This document shows, one piece after another, positions 8,773 through 17,931 of a stretch of DNA of 64,000 nucleotides. This stretch comes from Thioploca ingrica (GTDB taxonomy: Bacteria > Pseudomonadota > Gammaproteobacteria > Beggiatoales > Beggiatoaceae). The stretch spans positions 2,976,001 through 3,040,000 of the forward strand of contig AP014633.1 of the NCBI GenBank assembly GCA_000828835.1, given 5' to 3'. Position 1 is the first letter of the stretch; each line of letters opens with the position of its first letter. The notes beneath the pieces were generated by a model. It was not told where the DNA came from. It saw only the letters and a program-made list of their open reading frames with translations, and did not search any database. The translations under genes were made by a program, and so were the position numbers.

Positions 8773-9225
8773 CTACATTTTACAAGATTGAGGAAGATAT
8801 TTACTTTCCATTGTAGTACACCCGCTGTCAGACATTTTACAACTCCATACTTTTTGCCCCGGGTCTGATGGGGACGGAATATATTTCCAACCGATGGAAT
8901 CTTTGCCAATATCAAATCCCATCACCCTGAAGCATACCTGTGGCGTACCCGACATAGCCATGGCATCATTATAATCTGCTAGAACATAAGTTCCTTTATA
9001 AACTATGCCAGCATCCTTTAACTCCGAAAAAGTTGGCCAAGTGCCCTTCATGGAATATGAAATTATTAGGTCAGTCTTAAACCCAGCAAATAGCATACTG
9101 GCTTCTACCACTTTTGCTTTCTTAATATAGTCAAGGTAATTCGGAATAGCGACTGCTGACAAAATACCAATAATCGCCACGACAATCATTAACTCGATCA
9201 GTGTAAAACCTTTTTGTTGTTTCAT
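8773..9225 (-). CDS. pilA: Type IV pilin (major-pilin-like)
   Basis: A 150-residue prepilin with leader MKQQKG and a classic [24 protein letters not shown] segment: Gly cleavage site, Glu5 and helix. The globular domain ([26 protein letters not shown], two C-terminal Cys) matches its neighbour at 7981. AGGAGA precedes the start. The upstream 130 bases share long identical blocks with the region upstream of the neighbouring pilin. No pilus assembly genes are in the window. Confidence 0.9.
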   Translation of the reverse strand: MKQQKGFTLIELMIVVAIIGILSAVAIPNYLDYIKKAKVVEASMLFAGFKTDLIISYSMKGTWPTFSELKDAGIVYKGTYVLADYNDAMAMSGTPQVCFRVMGFDIGKDSIGWKYIPSPSDPGQKVWSCKMSDSGCTTMESKYLPQSCKM

Positions 9226-9450
9226 TATATCTCTCCTGTAGTGTAATAAGTTTATCTACTAATAATAAAGTGTATATGATATTTTTAGTTTTATCACTCA
9301 TGTAAAATCAATTCTTTATATAATACATAAAATCCCCTAATAAAAATATTTTGTTATACCCGTTGAAGGTACCGTAGGTCGTGTGATTCTTTTCGATTCT
9401 TTAAATTATTTCAATGAAGTGAGTTGTTCAAGAATGATTTTAGTTTAGAA

Positions 9451-9456
9451 TATAAT
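9451..9456 (+). promoter_or_regulatory. Possible -10 element for the hydrogenase operon
   Basis: A perfect TATAAT lies 59 bases before the hydrogenase small-subunit start. No -35 at ideal spacing is convincing (TTCAAG at about 18 bases), so an activator may be needed. This is weak support for a start site here. Confidence 0.3.
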
Positions 9457-9514
9457 TATTCAACTCATTGACCATTTAAGCTGTTATCGCTAATCCTCTG
9501 GAAAAGGAAAATCT

Positions 9515-10612
9515 ATGTCAAAATATCCAACCATTGGAGAAAGTCTCCGTCATCAAGGTATCAGTCGGCGTGATTTTCTGAAGTTTTGCACAGCGGTTGC
9601 TTCTATCTTGGCTTTACCTGCTGCCATGATTCCTAAAATTGCCGAAGCCTTAGAAAGTACGCCGAGACAATCTGCTATTTGGTTATCTTTTCAAGAATGT
9701 ACCGGTTGTACTGAATCACTGACTCGTTCTCACGCACCGACTTTAGAAGGATTGATCTTTGATCTGATTTCGCTTGATTATCATCACACTTTACAAGCGG
9801 CGGCTGGAACAGCGGCTGAAAGTGCCCGTGAAGCTGCAATGCAAGGGAATAAAGGTAATTATCTAGTCATTGTCGATGGTTCAATTCCTTTAGGAAATCC
9901 TGGCTATTCAACGATTGCTGGAATCAGTAATGTGGATATGCTTAAGGAAGTGGTCGCGGGTGCTAAAGCAGTTGTTGCCGTAGGAACTTGCGCTGCTTAT
10001 GGTGGGATTCCTCATGCGGCGCCAAATCCAACCGGGGCTGTCTCAGTAGATAGTCTGATCACTGATAAACCCATTATCAATATTCCGGGTTGTCCACCGA
10101 TTCCGCTGGTGATTGCTGGCGTTGTGGCCCATTTTGTCACTTTTGGTCAATTACCCAATCTCGATTCATTAAAACGACCCCACTCCTTCTTTGGTCAAAC
10201 CATCCATGATCGGTGTTACCGCCGTCCCTTTTATGATAAAGGGTTGTTTGCAGAAACTTTTGATGATGAAGGTGCTAAGCAAGGATGGTGTTTGTATAAA
10301 TTAGGTTGTAAAGGCCCAGTGACTTACAACGCCTGCGCCACGACCAAATGGAATGATGGCGTTAGTTTTCCGATTGAATCCGGACATGGTTGTTTAGGTT
10401 GCTCTGAACCCAATTTCTGGGATGCGGGTGGCTTTTATAAACCGTTATCCGTTCCCATTAATGGAGTGATTAAAGCGACTACCGGCTATGCTTTAGCCGC
10501 TGGTGCAGCGGTTGGGGCAGCCAGTGGGGCACTGAATCGCTTGAAACGATCTCAGGCTCGCCAAAACCATGAAACCGTTACTATTACCGATTTAGAGAGG
10601 AATCAAAAATGA
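9515..10612 (+). CDS. hynS: [NiFe]-hydrogenase small subunit, Isp-linked (HynS/HupS-like)
   Basis: A 365-residue small subunit that carries the iron-sulfur relay to the NiFe active site. The N-terminus has a twin-arginine signal (SRRDFLKF) for export with its partner. Cluster ligands are visible: ECTGC, GTCAAYGG and IPGCPP (proximal), IHDRC, GWCLYKLGC (distal) and NACATTKWN to GHGCLGC (medial). A C-terminal hydrophobic helix (about 320-340) could anchor it. AAAAGGA precedes the start, and its stop overlaps the next start (ATGA). The order small subunit-isp1-isp2 is that of the Thiocapsa-type membrane hydrogenase. The large subunit is not in the window. Confidence 0.9.
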   Translation: MSKYPTIGESLRHQGISRRDFLKFCTAVASILALPAAMIPKIAEALESTPRQSAIWLSFQECTGCTESLTRSHAPTLEGLIFDLISLDYHHTLQAAAGTAAESAREAAMQGNKGNYLVIVDGSIPLGNPGYSTIAGISNVDMLKEVVAGAKAVVAVGTCAAYGGIPHAAPNPTGAVSVDSLITDKPIINIPGCPPIPLVIAGVVAHFVTFGQLPNLDSLKRPHSFFGQTIHDRCYRRPFYDKGLFAETFDDEGAKQGWCLYKLGCKGPVTYNACATTKWNDGVSFPIESGHGCLGCSEPNFWDAGGFYKPLSVPINGVIKATTGYALAAGAAVGAASGALNRLKRSQARQNHETVTITDLERNQK

Positions 10613-11268
10613 ATTATATCGAATTTTTATTGTGGGTACGCGGCCCCGCTTTTCAAATAGCTATCGCGGTGTTTGTGTTTGGAATCAGTTTGCGGTTATT
10701 GGAAATTCTATTATTAGGTCGCTCACCGGAGTATGCGGCACCCCGTGGGAGTGCGGTACGGGGTGGTTTCCGCACCCTATTGACTCGCACGATGTCAGAA
10801 GAAAGTATTTTTCGGCGTGCGCCGCTGCTTATCATTGCTGGCTATGTTTTTCATCTGGGCTTGTTTATCGTGATACTGTTATTAGTACCCCACATTCTCG
10901 TGTTTAAAGATCTGTTAGGATTTAGCTGGTCTGGATTGCCAACCCCAATCATTGATGCCGTAGCGGTGATTACTTTATTGGCTTTATTCATTTTGTTAAT
11001 CTATCGAATTAAACATCCGGTATTACGATTTTTATCGACCTCACAAGATTACTTTGCTTGGTTAATTACTTTTTTGCCGTTACTCACTGGCTATATGGCT
11101 TATCATCATATGATTAACCCTTATCCGGTTATTTTAGGGTTACATATTCTGAGTGTAGAAATACTCATGGTTTTCTTTCCATTTACTAAATTAATGCACG
11201 CCTTCACTTTGGTGATGGCACGGTGGTATAACGGTGCTAACGCGGGGCACAAAGGAGTACAAGCATGA
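10609..11268 (+). CDS. isp1: Isp1-type membrane cytochrome b (NarI-like)
   Basis: A 219-residue membrane protein with about five hydrophobic segments and His residues placed for haem ligation (VFHLG, YHHM, GLHIL, LMHAF). It resembles NarI-type cytochrome b and the Isp1 protein of Thiocapsa-type hydrogenases. The family is expected to move electrons between the exported hydrogenase and the quinone pool or Isp2. The ATG overlaps the hydrogenase stop by four bases and the 3' end overlaps isp2 by four, so the three are tightly coupled. Confidence 0.82.
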   Translation: MNYIEFLLWVRGPAFQIAIAVFVFGISLRLLEILLLGRSPEYAAPRGSAVRGGFRTLLTRTMSEESIFRRAPLLIIAGYVFHLGLFIVILLLVPHILVFKDLLGFSWSGLPTPIIDAVAVITLLALFILLIYRIKHPVLRFLSTSQDYFAWLITFLPLLTGYMAYHHMINPYPVILGLHILSVEILMVFFPFTKLMHAFTLVMARWYNGANAGHKGVQA

Positions 11269-12539
11269 GTGCAGCCACTTTTGAACGCGGTTATAACGCT
11301 TTAAAAGAACAAATTGATGCGCCCATTGCGTCATTTTTTAGTAGTTGTGTTCGTTGTGGGATTTGTGCAGAGGCTTGTTTATTTTTCACTGAAACCGGTG
11401 ATCCGAAATACACGCCGATTTACAAACTAGAACCGCTGCGTAAAGTTTGGGAACAAGAATATACTTTATTGGGTAAATTTAAGGCGTTATTTGGATTAGC
11501 CCAAAAACTGACCGACGCGGAGTTAGCCGAATGGAAGGAACTGATTTATAACGGTTGTACGCTGTGTGGACGTTGTTCAATGGTTTGTCCAGTGGGTAAC
11601 GATTTGGTCTATATGATTCGCCGGGCACGAGAGGGGATGGTTGCGGCTGGACATGCGCCGGAAGGGTTAATCAATGCTTCCAAACGGGCGGTTACGACCG
11701 GGAGTCCGATGGGCATCAAATTGCCGGCTTTACAAGCCCAAATTAAGCATGTTGAAAAAGATACCGGTCTCAAAATTCCGGTGGATGAAGTTGGCGTTGA
11801 ATACATGGTATTGCTCTCTTCAATGGAAATTATTAATTTTCCTGAGTACCTGGAGGCTATTGCCAAAATTATGCAGCAAGCGGGCAAAACTTGGACAATC
11901 GCTTCAGCCGCATTTGAAGCGACTAACAGTGGTATTCAAATTGGCGCTGCCGATATTGCTAGGGAACTCGTTAGTCGAGTGGTTACTGCGGCAGAAAAAC
12001 TGCAAGTAAAAACGGTAATTAGTCCCGAATGTGGTCATGCTTATACCGCCATCCGTTGGGAAGGGCCAAATTTAATTGGGCGTCCTTTCACTTTTAAAGT
12101 TCAACATATCCTTGAAGTATTAGATGAATTTCGTCAACAAGGTAAACTAAAAACCAGCGGCTTTGATTCCAACCGTTTAACTTTCCACGATCCTTGCCAA
12201 TTAGTTCGGCGGGGCGGGGTGGTAGAACAACCTCGTCATTTATTGAAAATGATCGCCTCTAATTTTGTCGAAATGAGTGATCATGGCAAAATGAATTGGT
12301 GTTGTGGCGGCGGTGGTGGTCATAGTGCCATAGAAGAAGCCCATGAACTTCGTACCCAAGTTTTCCAGCGTAAAAAAACCCAGCTAGAAGAACTGAAAGT
12401 GGAAAAGTTAGTCACTGCTTGTGCTAATTGCCGAATTGTCATGGAAGAGGGATTTGAAGCCTATGAAATGCCAATGCCCATAGTGGGATTAACTGAAATG
12501 TTGGCTAAACACCTAGCAACGAGCAATGAAAGCAATTAA
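11265..12539 (+). CDS. isp2: Isp2-type heterodisulfide reductase-like iron-sulfur protein
   Basis: A 424-residue cytoplasmic-type protein. The N-terminal part has two 4Fe-4S motifs (CVRCGICAEAC near residue 28 and CTLCGRCSMVCPVG near 103). The C-terminal half has two cysteine-rich CCG-type domains (SPECGHA with HDPCQL, and NWCCGGGGG with ACANCR), as in HdrD/GlpC. It corresponds to Isp2 of hynS-isp1-isp2-hynL operons. AAGGAG precedes the start. The next gene, where hynL would be expected, is instead a second small subunit. Confidence 0.85.
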   Translation: MSAATFERGYNALKEQIDAPIASFFSSCVRCGICAEACLFFTETGDPKYTPIYKLEPLRKVWEQEYTLLGKFKALFGLAQKLTDAELAEWKELIYNGCTLCGRCSMVCPVGNDLVYMIRRAREGMVAAGHAPEGLINASKRAVTTGSPMGIKLPALQAQIKHVEKDTGLKIPVDEVGVEYMVLLSSMEIINFPEYLEAIAKIMQQAGKTWTIASAAFEATNSGIQIGAADIARELVSRVVTAAEKLQVKTVISPECGHAYTAIRWEGPNLIGRPFTFKVQHILEVLDEFRQQGKLKTSGFDSNRLTFHDPCQLVRRGGVVEQPRHLLKMIASNFVEMSDHGKMNWCCGGGGGHSAIEEAHELRTQVFQRKKTQLEELKVEKLVTACANCRIVMEEGFEAYEMPMPIVGLTEMLAKHLATSNESN

Positions 12540-12569
12540 TACCACCGATTAACTGGTGAGGAGAGGACA

Positions 12570-13511
12570 ATGTCAATACCTCCAACTATCAGCCAATACT
12601 GGCAACATCAAGGGATGAGTCGACGTGATTTTCTGCAATTCTGCGCGATGACGGCAGCGGCAATGGCATTACCAATAACGATGGTTTCTCGCATTGCGGC
12701 TGCCCTGGAAAATCAACCGCGACCGGCAACGATTTGGTTAAATTTTCAAGATTGTACCGGTTGCACTGAGTCGATGATGCGAGCGGATGCACCGTCATTG
12801 GAAAGATTGTTATTTGACTTAATTTCTTTAGATTATCATCATACTTTACAAGCTGCTGCCGGTGAATCGGCTGAATTAGCACGAACACAAGCAATGGTAG
12901 CCAATGAGGGTAATTACCTATTGATCGTTGAGGGTTCGATCCCAACTGATCAAGCCGGTTATGCCACAACCGCCGGCGTAAGTAACCAGGATTTATTTAT
13001 AGAAGCCGCTGAAAATGCTAAAGCGATTATCGCCATTGGAACTTGTGCCAGCTATGGTGGTATTGCCCGCGCCTACCCTAATCCGACCGGTGCAAAATCA
13101 GTGGGAGAATTGCTTACCAACAACAAACCCCTGATCAACATACCCGGTTGCCCGCCGCTACCGGTGGCAATTACCGGAGTAATTGTGCATTTTCTCACCT
13201 TCGGTGAATGGCCACTGTTGGATAATTTACAGCGTCCGTTAGCCTTTTTTGGACGTACTGTTCATGATCGGTGTTCTCGGCGTGCTTTTTACGAAAAAGG
13301 GTTATTTGCTAGCCGGTTTGATGACCCAGGCGCGAAAACAGGTTGGTGTCTATACCAATTGGGCTGTAAAGGTCCATTTACTTATAATGCGTGTGCGACC
13401 ACTAAATGGAATGATGGTGTCAGTTTTCCGATGGAAGCGGGTCATGGCTGTTTAGGTTGTTCGCAACCTTACTTTTGGGATAATGATAGTTTTTATCGCC
13501 CGTTGTCATAG
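12570..13511 (+). CDS. Second [NiFe]-hydrogenase small subunit paralogue
   Basis: This 313-residue protein is very similar to the small subunit at 9515, roughly two thirds identical by eye. It keeps the Tat motif (SRRDFLQF) and all cluster ligands (DCTGC, GTCASYGG, IPGCPP, VHDRC, GWCLYQLGC, NACATTKWN, GHGCLGC). It ends right after the medial-cluster region and lacks the C-terminal hydrophobic helix of its paralogue, so it would be soluble. GGAG lies six bases before the ATG, 30 bases after isp2. It occupies the slot where the large subunit gene normally sits. A spare electron-transfer subunit is one reading. Confidence 0.88.
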   Translation: MSIPPTISQYWQHQGMSRRDFLQFCAMTAAAMALPITMVSRIAAALENQPRPATIWLNFQDCTGCTESMMRADAPSLERLLFDLISLDYHHTLQAAAGESAELARTQAMVANEGNYLLIVEGSIPTDQAGYATTAGVSNQDLFIEAAENAKAIIAIGTCASYGGIARAYPNPTGAKSVGELLTNNKPLINIPGCPPLPVAITGVIVHFLTFGEWPLLDNLQRPLAFFGRTVHDRCSRRAFYEKGLFASRFDDPGAKTGWCLYQLGCKGPFTYNACATTKWNDGVSFPMEAGHGCLGCSQPYFWDNDSFYRPLS

Positions 13512-13710
13512 ACTCTATACCCATCTCTTCACCGGTCATCGGTAGGAATTAAATCGTTAAAATTTCTCTTTATAGTGAAAGTTACGCATTATTCGTGGTT
13601 TTTTAACCAACCCTGGTGAGATAGTTTTATCAATAGCATTTTATTTGAGTTTGTTTTTATTCACCTTAGCTGAATAGCTAATGCGTCACTTTACTAAGCA
13701 AGAGAAGTTT

Positions 13711-15138
13711 ATGTTGAATTATAATTTAGTTACTGCAAGTATAAAAAAGTATTTAATAGGAACTGGCTTGATTATTTTAGTTCCGATGAGCTTAACTGGA
13801 GAGACTACCCTAGCAGCTACATCAGGAAATAGTCTTGATGACATCCAAGCAGCTATTAATTTACCCGAAGTCAGTATCATTCCTCAAAACAATACCTTTA
13901 CAGCGACCTTACGTCCGGTGAATGGTGAAAAATCAGTTTTTGAAGTGGATACCTTGATCCCCATTGCCAATCCCTTTACTTACTACGATCCTCAACAACA
14001 ACAACTTTATATTCCTACCCTGAAAATAGATAACAAAACTTACAAGAATGTCAAAATGGTACTTATCACCCCTATTCAGGATCCACCCCGGTTTCGGTTA
14101 GTCGCTACTGAAATAGATAAAACCGCTTTAAAAGAAGTCGTGGCTACCGTGGAAACGAAACCCGTATCAGTAGATGGGGATGCGGCCGATGATTCCGCTA
14201 TCTGGGTTCATCCGCAAGATCCAGCGCTGAGTACCATTATAGCAACTCAAAAAATGGGTGGTTTAAGTGTTTATGACCTGAGCGGTAACGAGATTCAATA
14301 TCTACCAGAAGGGCATATGAATAATGTAGACTTGCGCTACCACTTTCCATTGAATAATGAGCAAATTAGTTTAGTGGCAGTGACTGATCGAAGTAATGAC
14401 AGTATTGCTTTGTATAAAGTCAATCCACAATCGCGGCTATTAGAACCGATTGCTGCCCGCATTATTTTCTCTCAACTCAAGGATACGATCTATGGTGTTT
14501 GTATGTATCATAGCCAATTATCTAACCAATATTATGTTTTTATTAACGACAAAAGTGGTGGAGTAGAACAATGGGAAGTATTTGATAACGGTAACAAACA
14601 AGTTGACGCCAAGGTAGTACGCACCTTTAAGGTTGAATCGCAAGTAGAAGGCTGTGTCGTCGATGATATACTGGGTTACTTTTACCTCAGTGAAGAAGCC
14701 GTTGGTATCTGGAAATTCAATGCTGAACCTAATGCTGGCGATAAGGGACACCTGATAGATACCGTCGCTAATGGATTATTAACGCCGGATATTGAAGGCT
14801 TAACCATCTATTATGCTAATAAAACCGAAGGTTATCTCCTGGCATCTAATCAAGGCAGTAGCAATTTTATCGTTTACGATCGAGCCGGTAATAATCCATT
14901 TTTAGGCAGATTCCGTATCGTGGCGAATAGTGCGTTAAGAATTGATAAAGTTGAAGATACGGATGGTATCGATGTAGTCAATCTATCTCTAAATTCAGCC
15001 TTTCCACATGGTCTTTTTGTTACTCAAGATGGTGATAACACTGATCCTGAAGAAAACCAAAATTTTAAGTTAGTGCCTTGGGAACAGATTGCGGATGCTT
15101 TGGATCTTAAAAAAGATAGTTTCTATATACCACAATAA
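13711..15138 (+). CDS. Secreted beta-propeller phytase-like protein
   Basis: A 475-residue exported protein. After a hydrophobic signal segment and a short N-terminal module (IPIANPF, DNKTYKNV), residues about 145-470 match beta-propeller phytases: DGDAADDSAIWVHP, TQKMGGLSVYDL, RSNDSIALYKV and EGCVVDD. These enzymes release phosphate from phytate with Ca2+; the Asp-rich entry motif is present. I chose the ATG at 13711, which has AGAGAAG just upstream, over the one at 13681. No phosphate transport genes are adjacent. Confidence 0.82.
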   Translation: MLNYNLVTASIKKYLIGTGLIILVPMSLTGETTLAATSGNSLDDIQAAINLPEVSIIPQNNTFTATLRPVNGEKSVFEVDTLIPIANPFTYYDPQQQQLYIPTLKIDNKTYKNVKMVLITPIQDPPRFRLVATEIDKTALKEVVATVETKPVSVDGDAADDSAIWVHPQDPALSTIIATQKMGGLSVYDLSGNEIQYLPEGHMNNVDLRYHFPLNNEQISLVAVTDRSNDSIALYKVNPQSRLLEPIAARIIFSQLKDTIYGVCMYHSQLSNQYYVFINDKSGGVEQWEVFDNGNKQVDAKVVRTFKVESQVEGCVVDDILGYFYLSEEAVGIWKFNAEPNAGDKGHLIDTVANGLLTPDIEGLTIYYANKTEGYLLASNQGSSNFIVYDRAGNNPFLGRFRIVANSALRIDKVEDTDGIDVVNLSLNSAFPHGLFVTQDGDNTDPEENQNFKLVPWEQIADALDLKKDSFYIPQ

Positions 15139-15185
15139 CCCGACTAAAGTGTGGGTAGTGATAACTTTTGGGTTTCATACCCGAT

Positions 15186-16313
15186 ATGAGTAAAGATACT
15201 CAACCCGCCACACTTGAATTGATTACCCCAACTAAGACCATTCATTGTAGTGGCGATTGGACCTTGGCAGGAATTCAGCAACTCGAACGACAGCTTGAAT
15301 TTTCTCGTTGGCCAGAGTCAGCGATTATTATTGACGGTAGTGCGATTCAGAGCATGGACACCGCCGGTGCTTGGTTGTTATTTCGTACTTATCATGTCTT
15401 AGAACAAACCGGACAATCTGTTACATTACAAGGCTTTAAAAAAGAAAACGCGAATTTACTTGATCTAATAACAACCCATTATGCCACCACCCTTCAACCG
15501 GCTCTACCATCACCCTCGATTGCTTTCCTAGAACAAATTGGCAGAAAAAGTTATTATCAATCCATACAACTTATTCATTTTTTAGCCTTTATTGGCGAAA
15601 CTTTTATCGTATTATGGCGATCACTACTGTCACCTTCGCGGATCCGTTGGGCAGCGCTATTTGCCAATTTGCATTCAGCGGGCTTATCGGCACTGCCTAT
15701 CATTGGCTTAATGGCATTTCTCATGGGTGTGGTATTAGCTTATCAAGGAGGAACTCAATTAAGTACCTATGGTGCTAATATTTTCATTGTTGATTTAGTA
15801 GGAATCACTTTATTACGGGAATTAGCACCTTTGTTAACGGCCATTTTAGTCGCTGGTCGCAGTGGTTCAGCTTATACCGCTCAAATTGGAACCATGCAAG
15901 TCACTCAAGAAATTGATGCGTTACAAACTTTAGGCATTGCTCCCATGGAATTGTTAGTCATCCCCAAACTTTTAGCCTTAATCCTCTTGATGCCACTCCT
16001 GAGTGCATTTGCCGATGTGTTAGGTGTGGTGGGCGGAATGATCATCGCCAAGGTTTCATTAGGCGTTAGTGTGACTGATTTCTTAGATCGTTTTCCGCAA
16101 GCCGTTTCACTGACTCACTACTTAATTGGCATTGGTAAAGCCCCCATATTTGCCGCTGTGATTGCCATAGTTGGTTGTTATCAAGGTTTTCAAGTTAAAG
16201 GGGGGGCAGAAGTCGTTGGCGAACGAGTAACCACTAGCGTTGTACAAGCTATTTTTCTCGTTATTGTGGTAGATGCGGTGTTTTCAATTTTGTTTAATTT
16301 ATTGGGTATTTAA
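15186..16313 (+). CDS. MlaE-family permease with N-terminal STAS domain
   Basis: About 375 residues. Residues 1-95 form a STAS-type domain (AIIIDGSAIQSMDTAGAWLL) and the rest is an MlaE/YrbE permease with the family core (LAPLLTAILVAGRSGSAYTAQIGTM, then EIDALQTLG). Such fusions exist and are thought to combine MlaB-like and MlaE-like functions in ABC transport of phospholipid or other hydrophobic substrates across the inner membrane. The upstream in-frame start at 15168 is TTG, so the ATG at 15186 is preferred. No MlaF ATPase or MlaD gene lies beside it. Confidence 0.85.
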   Translation: MSKDTQPATLELITPTKTIHCSGDWTLAGIQQLERQLEFSRWPESAIIIDGSAIQSMDTAGAWLLFRTYHVLEQTGQSVTLQGFKKENANLLDLITTHYATTLQPALPSPSIAFLEQIGRKSYYQSIQLIHFLAFIGETFIVLWRSLLSPSRIRWAALFANLHSAGLSALPIIGLMAFLMGVVLAYQGGTQLSTYGANIFIVDLVGITLLRELAPLLTAILVAGRSGSAYTAQIGTMQVTQEIDALQTLGIAPMELLVIPKLLALILLMPLLSAFADVLGVVGGMIIAKVSLGVSVTDFLDRFPQAVSLTHYLIGIGKAPIFAAVIAIVGCYQGFQVKGGAEVVGERVTTSVVQAIFLVIVVDAVFSILFNLLGI

Positions 16314-16402
16314 CAAGCGTTTGGAAAGTATCAGGTACGGGCTAACGCCTAACGTACCCAACTGGGTTAGCAACGTGAGAATACTTTCAGGAGGTAATAC
16401 TT

Positions 16403-17110
16403 ATGGCTATTTCGCAAAAATGGCAAAACACAGTCAATCAAGGAATGACGGATGGACGATGGGATGAATATGATGATCTAATAAAAAAAGAAGTCGATAC
16501 CTATAATAACCGATTGGTTACTACACCTAATTTTGCTCGGATTAATTGGTTGTACATAAAGGCTATACTTTGGACCGAAAGTGGAGGACCAGATAATCCG
16601 AGTTGGAAAACCCAACCCATGCAGATTGGTAATCCTGGAGATCCCGCCTACAGGGTCTTACAACAAGGAAAGGAAGGGGCAAATAAGATTATGGACTCCA
16701 ATTTGCCAAATCAATTAACCAATATCAACGATCCGAAGATCAATATTAAAGCATCAATTGCCTACCTATTTACGCGTATGGCCAAGCTTAAGAATGAATC
16801 AATACTTGACGACCGTGACCAAAATATATATCAATATGAAGTTAAACGAGGAGATACACTAGAATCAATCGCTAAGAAAAATGGTACCACGATTGATGAG
16901 TTGAAAAGCTACAATAATCTGGTCTCAGATAATATTAGCCCGGCTCAGATATTGAAATATCGCAAAGCGAAAATCGACCTAATCATTGCTGATTGGCGTA
17001 ATTTTAATGTCATAGTAATCGCACAACGATATAATGGTGGTGGTGATCCAAGCTACAGTGACAAGCTCAAATACTTACTAGATAAAGTGTTTCCAAATCT
17101 AAAAAGATGA
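16403..17110 (+). CDS. Lysozyme-like muramidase with an inserted LysM domain
   Basis: A 235-residue protein with a very strong AGGAGGT ribosome site. The N-terminal part contains YIKAILWTESGGPDN and QPMQIGNPGDP, a lysozyme/transglycosylase-type core with Glu in TESG as the likely catalytic acid. Residues about 148-195 are a LysM peptidoglycan-binding module (YEVKRGDTLESIAKKNGT). The lysozyme-type chain appears to resume after it (AQRYNGGGDPSY). There is no signal peptide. An exported small protein follows 28 bases later, the layout of a cell-wall effector and periplasmic immunity pair; that reading is inference. Confidence 0.7.
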   Translation: MAISQKWQNTVNQGMTDGRWDEYDDLIKKEVDTYNNRLVTTPNFARINWLYIKAILWTESGGPDNPSWKTQPMQIGNPGDPAYRVLQQGKEGANKIMDSNLPNQLTNINDPKINIKASIAYLFTRMAKLKNESILDDRDQNIYQYEVKRGDTLESIAKKNGTTIDELKSYNNLVSDNISPAQILKYRKAKIDLIIADWRNFNVIVIAQRYNGGGDPSYSDKLKYLLDKVFPNLKR

Positions 17111-17138
17111 GACTAGGAAAAAATAGGGGAACCAGCCG

Positions 17139-17648
17139 ATGATTCGTCATTTTATTGCGTTATTATCCGTTATTATTGTCATGTTTACCCATATTGGGTA
17201 TCGCGTTCAGGCAAAGCAGCCTACAACCACACCTGACGATCGTACCAGCCTTTTTCAGATCTTATTTAAAGCTGGCGTATTGCATAAAGATCGACAACTC
17301 GTTCATTTTAGTCATGTTTGTAATTTACAAATCAAGGGTAAGTGGTTTCCCGTCGTGGATGTCATGGAATTAGTAAAAGGCGCCACGACACCACGGGGTA
17401 TAAATAAAATTGTGGTATTAAATCCAGCACGAATCCTCGTGCAAACAATCGAATATACGACCGAACGGCCACTGTTTTGTAAATATAATCAATTATTTGT
17501 ATTTGGAAATATAATGATTGATAATACGCTACCAGAAGGTAATGTGTTCTCATTTACCAATGAGGGTCACCATGTTGAGATCAGTCAAGTAGATATCAAC
17601 GAATTACCCCTCCCCAATACTGGCGAGACCAATTTTATATTACAATAA
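17139..17648 (+). CDS. Small exported protein, candidate partner of the muramidase
   Basis: A 169-residue protein with a clear Sec signal (hydrophobic stretch, cleavage near VQA-K at about 26) and a mature domain of about 140 residues that I do not recognise. Two Cys (HVCNL and LFCKY) could form a disulfide in the periplasm. AGGGGA lies upstream of the ATG. Because it follows a cell-wall-degrading enzyme lacking a signal peptide, an inhibitor (immunity) role is possible, though no family motif supports it. Confidence 0.6.
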   Translation: MIRHFIALLSVIIVMFTHIGYRVQAKQPTTTPDDRTSLFQILFKAGVLHKDRQLVHFSHVCNLQIKGKWFPVVDVMELVKGATTPRGINKIVVLNPARILVQTIEYTTERPLFCKYNQLFVFGNIMIDNTLPEGNVFSFTNEGHHVEISQVDINELPLPNTGETNFILQ

Positions 17649-17931
17649 ATTATCTATTATTTTCTCGGTTGAGCTCGTTCCCACTTGTCAAAGTCAATAC
17701 CATTAAGTTAAGGATTTTTAGCTCCCGGCTTGGCTTAAACTGGAGCAAGTGTGGTTAGGAAAGTCCCCCCGTTCCCTTGACCTTCCCCTCACTCCACTGC
17801 CATCAACTTGAGGAATTCTCTCCTTTGACCAAAAGAGGGTCGGTTGGTAGTAAAGCTAAGCTTCCTTACGGTCACTCAAATAAAGAGGGAAAATAATCAC
17901 TTAAGTTGACGGCAGTAAACTAAAAACCAGG
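17649..17931. other. Intergenic region with repeat fragments, no gene seen
   Basis: About 280 bases between convergent genes. It holds a TACCATTAAGTTAAGG fragment that recurs near 24093, 31750 and 31830 as parts of a dispersed repeat, and pyrimidine-rich tracts. No open frame with a ribosome site was found. Confidence 0.5.

Noticed and set aside
9226..9400. Sigma-54 promoter for the pilin genes
   Set aside because: No convincing GG-N10-GC pair was found on the minus strand; only shared AT-rich blocks between the two pilin upstream regions.
13512..13710. Remnant of a hydrogenase large subunit after the second small subunit
   Set aside because: I checked for RICG or CxxC-type large-subunit motifs in the gap and saw none.
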